A DNA stretch of 64,000 nt from G025836975 sp040391135 (GTDB taxonomy: Bacteria > Pseudomonadota > Gammaproteobacteria > Burkholderiales > Burkholderiaceae_B). Where the stretch lies: the NCBI GenBank assembly GCA_040391135.1, contig JBEBYL010000005.1, positions 121,800 to 185,799 on the forward strand, given 5' to 3'. Position 1 is the first letter of the stretch. Each line of letters begins with the position of its first letter. Positions 60,188-64,000 of the stretch are shown here, piece after piece. The notes beneath the pieces were generated by a model, which saw only the letters and a list, made by a program, of their open reading frames with translations, was not told the DNA's origin and did not search any database. The translations under genes and the position numbers were made by a program.

Positions 60188-60679
60188 TTAGGCGGCCTGG
60201 TATTGCAGGGCCCGTTTGCGCACGAGCTCCATTACGCCCTGACAGGCGTCTTCCAGGTAGTCGAGTACTTTGCTGAAGCCTTCGGGACCGCCGTAATAAG
60301 GATCGGGCACCGTGGCTTCTTCGAATTCGTTGGCAAAGCGCATGAGCAGCATCAATTTGTGCTGATAAATCTTGGGGCATTGCTGCTGCAATGCGGAAAG
60401 ATTTTCCCAATCCATGGCCAGTATGAGATCGAATTCGCGGAAGTCGTCGGCCGTGATTTGCCGAGCCACGCAATGTGAAAGCTCGTAGCCGCGCTTGCGC
60501 GCCGCTGCCTGGGCGCGCGCGTCGGGCGCTTCGCCGATATGAAAGCTGTGGGTGCCAGCGGAATCGACGCCGATCACGTCAGAGAGCCCCGCTTCGTCGA
60601 CTAAACGGCGGAAAACACCCTCTGCGCTTGGCGAGCGACAGATATTACCCATGCAAACGAAAAGTACCTTAGTCATCAT
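60188..60679 (-). CDS. Low-molecular-weight protein-tyrosine phosphatase
   Basis: A 163-residue cytoplasmic phosphatase. The P-loop CMGNICRSPSAEG at residues 9-21 (Cx5R) and the acid loop VPDPYYGG (about residue 131) are intact, so it should be active. ATG at 60679 or 60676 (MMTKVLF or MTKVLF); no clear ribosome-binding site helps choose. Monocistronic, between the isc operon and uvrB. Confidence 0.92.
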   Translation of the reverse strand: MMTKVLFVCMGNICRSPSAEGVFRRLVDEAGLSDVIGVDSAGTHSFHIGEAPDARAQAAARKRGYELSHCVARQITADDFREFDLILAMDWENLSALQQQCPKIYQHKLMLLMRFANEFEEATVPDPYYGGPEGFSKVLDYLEDACQGVMELVRKRALQYQAA

Positions 60680-60752
60680 AGACGAGAGTGTGAGGGAAAA
60701 CCCGTTGTAAGGCAAGACTTTTTGCAAGTCCACATTTGTCTTTCCGCAGTTA

Positions 60753-61017
60753 TTGACAAGCGGAAAAACTTAAACAAGATAAGACGTTACCGCTGATTCC
60801 GGTGCAAGTCGTGAACAGCCGAAAGGCCGCTGCAAACCGCCGAAAAGCTAATATTCATGCACTGCAACATTACAGACCGTAGCGATAAATCCAGACTGTT
60901 TTGTAATGGTAAACCCTAGGATTTGCGTTGGCAAGACCCTGCCGGAATCGAGGGGGAGACAAGATGACAAGGCCATTAATATCGACAAATTGTTGGTGTT
61001 TCCCAACAATTTGTTTT
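60753..61017 (+). ncRNA. Possible small RNA locus with own promoter and terminator
   Basis: In the 401-bp gap between the phosphatase and uvrB, read on the + strand, against both neighbours. A perfect -35 TTGACA (60753-60758) is followed after 16 bp by CAAGAT (60775-60780), so a transcript would start near 60787. A perfect 12-bp hairpin ACAAATTGTTGG / CCAACAATTTGT (60985-60996, 61003-61014, loop 60997-61002) followed by TTT would end it at about 61017, giving about 230 nt. A 40-codon frame with GGGGGAGA upstream starts at 60964 but runs through the hairpin and is not credible as a gene. No known RNA family was recognised. Confidence 0.35.
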
Positions 61018-61080
61018 AAACATACAACCCCAGGCATTAAAGGCCGATTTGTAACAACCGTGCTCGCGAATTTGCGGAAC

Positions 61081-63105
61081 TCAGGAAAGTAGCGCTTTTT
61101 GCTTGAGCCGATTCAAGGCGTCGCGTGCGGCGGCGGCCTGCTCGAATTCCAGATTCTTGGCATGATCCATCATCAGCTTTTCCAGGCGGCGGATTTCCTT
61201 GGCCAGCGACTTGTCATCGCGCAACACGTCGGGCGAAATATCGTCTAGCGCCGATGCGGCTTCCGGCGCGACCATGACTCCATCGATCATTTCGCGCACG
61301 GCCTTGCTGACGCTGCGTGCCGTGATGCCGTGCTTGACGTTGAACTCCAACTGCTTGATGCGCCGCCTTTCGGTTTCGTCCATGGCGCGGCGCATCGAAT
61401 CGGTGATCCGGTCGGCATATAAAATGGCCCGCCCATTCAGATTGCGCGCGGCCCGGCCCATGGTCTGGATCAGGCTGCGCTCCGACCGCAGGAAGCCCTC
61501 CTTGTCGGCGTCCAGGATGGCCACCAAGGATACTTCCGGGATGTCCAGGCCTTCGCGCAACAGGTTGATGCCCACCAGGACATCGAAAACACCCAGGCGC
61601 AGGTCGCGAATGATTTCCACCCTTTCCACCGTATCGATGTCCGAGTGCAGATAGCGCACTTTCATGCCGCTTTCCGCCAGGTAATCGGTCAGGTCCTCGG
61701 ACATGCGCTTGGTAAGCGTCGTGACCAGCACGCGCTCGTGCAGCGCCACCCGCTTCTTGATTTCGCCCAGCAGATCGTCGACCTGCGTCAGCGCGGGACG
61801 GACTTCCACTTCGGGGTCCACCAGTCCGGTGGGCCGGACCACCTGCTCGACCACGTTGTCGGCATGTTCTTTTTCGTAAGCGGCCGGCGTGGCCGACACG
61901 AACACGCATTGGCGCATGCGCTGCTCGAACTCTTCCAACTGCAATGGCCGGTTGTCCATGGCCGAAGGCAGGCGGAAACCGAATTGCACCAGTGTCGACT
62001 TGCGCGAGCGATCGCCTCGGTACATGGCGCTCAGTTGCCCCATGGTGACATGGCTTTCGTCGATGAACATCAGGGCATCGGCGGGCAGGTAATCGATAAG
62101 CGTGGGCGGCGGCTCGCCGGGCAAGGCCCCCGATAGATGCCTGGAGTAGTTCTCGATGCCTTTGCAGAAACCCAGTTCCTGGAGCATTTCAAGATCGAAG
62201 CGGGTGCGCTGCTCCAGCCGCTGCGCTTCCACCAGCTTGCCGTCCGCCACCAGAGCGGCCAGGCGCTCGCGCAGTTCCATCTTGATAGTCTCGATGGCCC
62301 GCAGCACCGTTTCACGAGGCGTAACATAGTGCGAACTGGGGAAGACAGTGAAACGGGGTATCTTGTGCTTGATCTTGCCTGTCAGGGGATCGAACATTTC
62401 CAGCGACTCGATCTCGTCGTCAAACAGGGTAATCCGCAAGGCCAGTTCGGCATGCTCAGCCGGGAAGACATCGATGATCTCGCCGCGAGCCCGGAAATGG
62501 CCTCGCACGAACTCCACATCATTGCGCTCGTACTGCATGGCGACCAGGCGGCCCAGCAGTTCCTGGCGGGCGATGCGATCGCCCGCGCGCAGCGTCAACA
62601 CCATCGCGTGGTAATCGCCGGGATTGCCGATACCGTAGATGCACGATACGGTTCCCACGATGACAGTGTCGCGCCGTTCCAACAAGCTTTTGGTCGCCGA
62701 CAGCCGCATCTGTTCGATGTGCTCGTTGATGGATGAGTCTTTCTCGATGAACAGATCGCGCGCCGCCACATACGCTTCAGGCTGGTAGTAATCGTAGTAG
62801 GAAACGAAATACTCCACCGCATTGTTGGGGAAGAACTCCCGCATCTCGGCATACAGCTGCGCGGCCAGCGTCTTGTTGGGCGCCAGCACTATGGCCGGAC
62901 GCCCCGTGCGGGCGATGACATTGGCCATGGTGTAGGTCTTGCCCGAACCCGTCACGCCCAGCAGCGTCTGGTACATCAGGCCGTCGCCTATGCCTTCGAC
63001 CAGCGCATCGATGGCCGCCGGCTGATCGCCCGCCGGCGGATAGGGCTGGTACAGCTGGAATGGGCTATTCGGGTATTCGATGAAGCCGGGTGCGGGAGCG
63101 TTCAT
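61081..63105 (-). CDS. uvrB: UvrABC excinuclease subunit B
   Basis: Damage-verifying helicase-like subunit (674 aa) of nucleotide excision repair. Seen: Walker A GVTGSGKTYTMANVI (about residues 50-64), the beta-hairpin YYDYYQPEAYV, DESH (FIDESHVTMGQL), the helicase motif ATPAAYEKEHA, and the C-terminal UVR motif (LMMDHAKNLEFEQAAAARD) that contacts UvrC. ATG at 63105 chosen; a GTG at 63114 is possible. No LexA-box-like sequence is visible upstream. Confidence 0.97.
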   Translation of the reverse strand: MNAPAPGFIEYPNSPFQLYQPYPPAGDQPAAIDALVEGIGDGLMYQTLLGVTGSGKTYTMANVIARTGRPAIVLAPNKTLAAQLYAEMREFFPNNAVEYFVSYYDYYQPEAYVAARDLFIEKDSSINEHIEQMRLSATKSLLERRDTVIVGTVSCIYGIGNPGDYHAMVLTLRAGDRIARQELLGRLVAMQYERNDVEFVRGHFRARGEIIDVFPAEHAELALRITLFDDEIESLEMFDPLTGKIKHKIPRFTVFPSSHYVTPRETVLRAIETIKMELRERLAALVADGKLVEAQRLEQRTRFDLEMLQELGFCKGIENYSRHLSGALPGEPPPTLIDYLPADALMFIDESHVTMGQLSAMYRGDRSRKSTLVQFGFRLPSAMDNRPLQLEEFEQRMRQCVFVSATPAAYEKEHADNVVEQVVRPTGLVDPEVEVRPALTQVDDLLGEIKKRVALHERVLVTTLTKRMSEDLTDYLAESGMKVRYLHSDIDTVERVEIIRDLRLGVFDVLVGINLLREGLDIPEVSLVAILDADKEGFLRSERSLIQTMGRAARNLNGRAILYADRITDSMRRAMDETERRRIKQLEFNVKHGITARSVSKAVREMIDGVMVAPEAASALDDISPDVLRDDKSLAKEIRRLEKLMMDHAKNLEFEQAAAARDALNRLKQKALLS

Positions 63106-63182
63106 ACTGGACACTTTCAGGGTAAACCCCTTATTATCACACTAATGTTTCGAGTTTCCCTTCCCACCTTCACTCCCTTAAA

Positions 63183-64000
63183 ATGAAATCTCTCTTCGAA
63201 TCCGTCGAACTCGCTCCGCGCGACCCCATCCTTGGCCTGAACGAACAATATAACGCTGATACCCGAACCGGCAAGGTCAATCTTGGCGTTGGCGTGTACT
63301 ACGACGACGAAGGGCGTATTCCCCTGCTGGACGCGGTCAGCAAGGCCGAAACGGCGCGCATCGAAGCGCATGCCGCGCGCGGCTACCTGCCCATCGAAGG
63401 CATACCCGGCTACAACAAAGGCGCACAAACCCTGTTGCTGGGCGAAGGCTCGCCCCTTATCGCCGCGGGCCGCGTACTGACAGCCCAGGCACTTGGCGGC
63501 ACCGGCGCCCTGAAAATCGGCGCCGATTTCCTGAAGCAGCTTTTGCCTGGCTCCAAGGTCGTTATCAGCAATCCCAGTTGGGAAAACCACCGCGCACTAT
63601 TCGAGCGCGCCGGTTTCGTGGTGGAAACCTATCCCTATTACGACGCCGCCACCCATGGCCTGGATTTCCCCGGCATGCTGGCCTCGCTGCAGGCATTGCC
63701 CGAACAAACCATCGTCGTCCTGCATGCCTGCTGCCACAACCCCACGGGCGTGGATCCCAGTTTCGAGCAATGGCAGCAGATCGTCGAGGTCGTCAAGGCA
63801 CGCAATCTGGTGCCCTTCCTGGACATCGCCTACCAGGGCTTCGGCGACGGCTTGGAAGAAGACGCTTCGGTCGTCCGCCTGTTTGCGCAGCATGACCTGA
63901 CCATGTTCATCAGCTCGTCCTTCTCCAAGTCGTTCTCGCTGTACGGCGAACGCGTGGGTGCGCTGACACTGGTCTCGTCCAGCAAGGAAGAAAGCGGCCG
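63183..64000 (+). CDS. Aromatic/aspartate aminotransferase (TyrB/AspC family), partial
   Basis: Class I PLP aminotransferase cut by the right window edge after 272 codons (family about 400). It opens MKSLFESVELAPRDPILGLN and shows LGVGVYYDDEGRIPLL, ALGGTGALKIGADFL, SNPSWENHRALFERAGF, HACCHNPTGVDPSFEQW, DIAYQGFGDGLEED and the PLP lysine K249 in SSSFSKSFSLYGERVGAL. It transfers amino groups between aromatic amino acids or aspartate and 2-oxoglutarate. Divergent from uvrB over 77 bp. Confidence 0.94.
   Translation, partial: MKSLFESVELAPRDPILGLNEQYNADTRTGKVNLGVGVYYDDEGRIPLLDAVSKAETARIEAHAARGYLPIEGIPGYNKGAQTLLLGEGSPLIAAGRVLTAQALGGTGALKIGADFLKQLLPGSKVVISNPSWENHRALFERAGFVVETYPYYDAATHGLDFPGMLASLQALPEQTIVVLHACCHNPTGVDPSFEQWQQIVEVVKARNLVPFLDIAYQGFGDGLEEDASVVRLFAQHDLTMFISSSFSKSFSLYGERVGALTLVSSSKEESG

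Noticed and set aside
60964..61086. 40-codon frame with a good ribosome-binding site (GGGGGAGA) upstream of the uvrB stop
   Set aside because: It runs straight through the perfect 12-bp terminator-like hairpin and overlaps the uvrB 3' end antisense; the predicted peptide resembles nothing known.
63106..63182. Searched for a LexA (SOS) box before uvrB
   Set aside because: No CTGT...ACAG-type palindrome is visible in the 77-bp divergent gap or the start of uvrB.

Overview
The window looks like a chromosomal segment of a GC-rich betaproteobacterium of the order Burkholderiales, most likely family Alcaligenaceae (Bordetella/Pusillimonas/Achromobacter relatives). The reasons are the lolC-lolD-tatD-recJ neighbourhood, an RpfE-type gene overlapping recJ, an EpsC-type serine acetyltransferase, a Bug-family (TctC) binding protein, a large set of autotransporters, and the iscRSUA order. 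No tRNA, rRNA, CRISPR array, transposase, integrase or phage gene is visible.

Layout. 0-3.1 kb: leftward bkdA1-bkdA2-bkdB, a branched-chain 2-oxoacid dehydrogenase operon cut by the left edge. 3.3-5.8 kb: comEC. 5.9-9.3 kb: a MarR-type regulator divergent from a small catabolic-looking cluster (FAD monooxygenase, DUF3237 protein, Bug binding protein), with a perfect inverted repeat over the monooxygenase promoter. 9.3-14.8 kb: housekeeping block tatD, lolD, lolC, rpfE-like, recJ. 14.8-38.4 kb: a long stretch of accessory genes: exporters, a BASS transporter, an HxlR-SCP2 regulator divergent from an NTF2-VOC fusion, a serine acetyltransferase, an ABC uptake operon with two unrelated binding proteins and an Asp/Glu racemase-like gene, hemerythrin and AhpD-like proteins, the YhaO/YhaN nuclease pair, a chemoreceptor, a DctPQM TRAP transporter and a TehA/SLAC1-type channel. 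38.6-42.0 kb: housekeeping again: prfB with its programmed frameshift, an SDR gene and lysS. 42.1-57.1 kb: an autotransporter island with a subtilisin-type autotransporter, a tandem methylglyoxal-synthase-like gene and two giant adhesin-like autotransporters. 57.3-60.2 kb: iscR-iscS-iscU-iscA with two IscR boxes. 60.2-64 kb: a low-molecular-weight tyrosine phosphatase, a possible small RNA locus, uvrB and an aromatic/aspartate aminotransferase cut by the right edge.

Most unusual points. (1) Two related structured elements of about 160 bp lie at 36582-36742 and 37089-37251, between the convergent dctM and TehA-type genes. Their 92-bp cores are about 88% identical. Their outer arms differ in sequence between copies, yet each pair of arms is self-complementary over 27-30 bp, which is the mark of selection or copying on a folded structure. 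(2) The two giant autotransporters share an apparently identical 1.79-kb 3' block (constant offset 5518 bp) although their passengers have diverged, which points to recent gene conversion. Both also carry the same palindrome, TACATATATGTA, upstream. (3) A possible 230-nt transcript with its own promoter and terminator sits between the phosphatase gene and uvrB. (4) A 292-residue protein appears to be two methylglyoxal-synthase folds in tandem.

How the genes may work together. The isc genes build Fe-S clusters under IscR feedback. The subtilase autotransporter could mature the neighbouring surface proteins. The MarR, HxlR and ABC-operon promoter regions each carry inverted repeats that look like operators. 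Coordinates of start codons were chosen from ribosome-binding sites and family lengths; alternatives are given where they matter.
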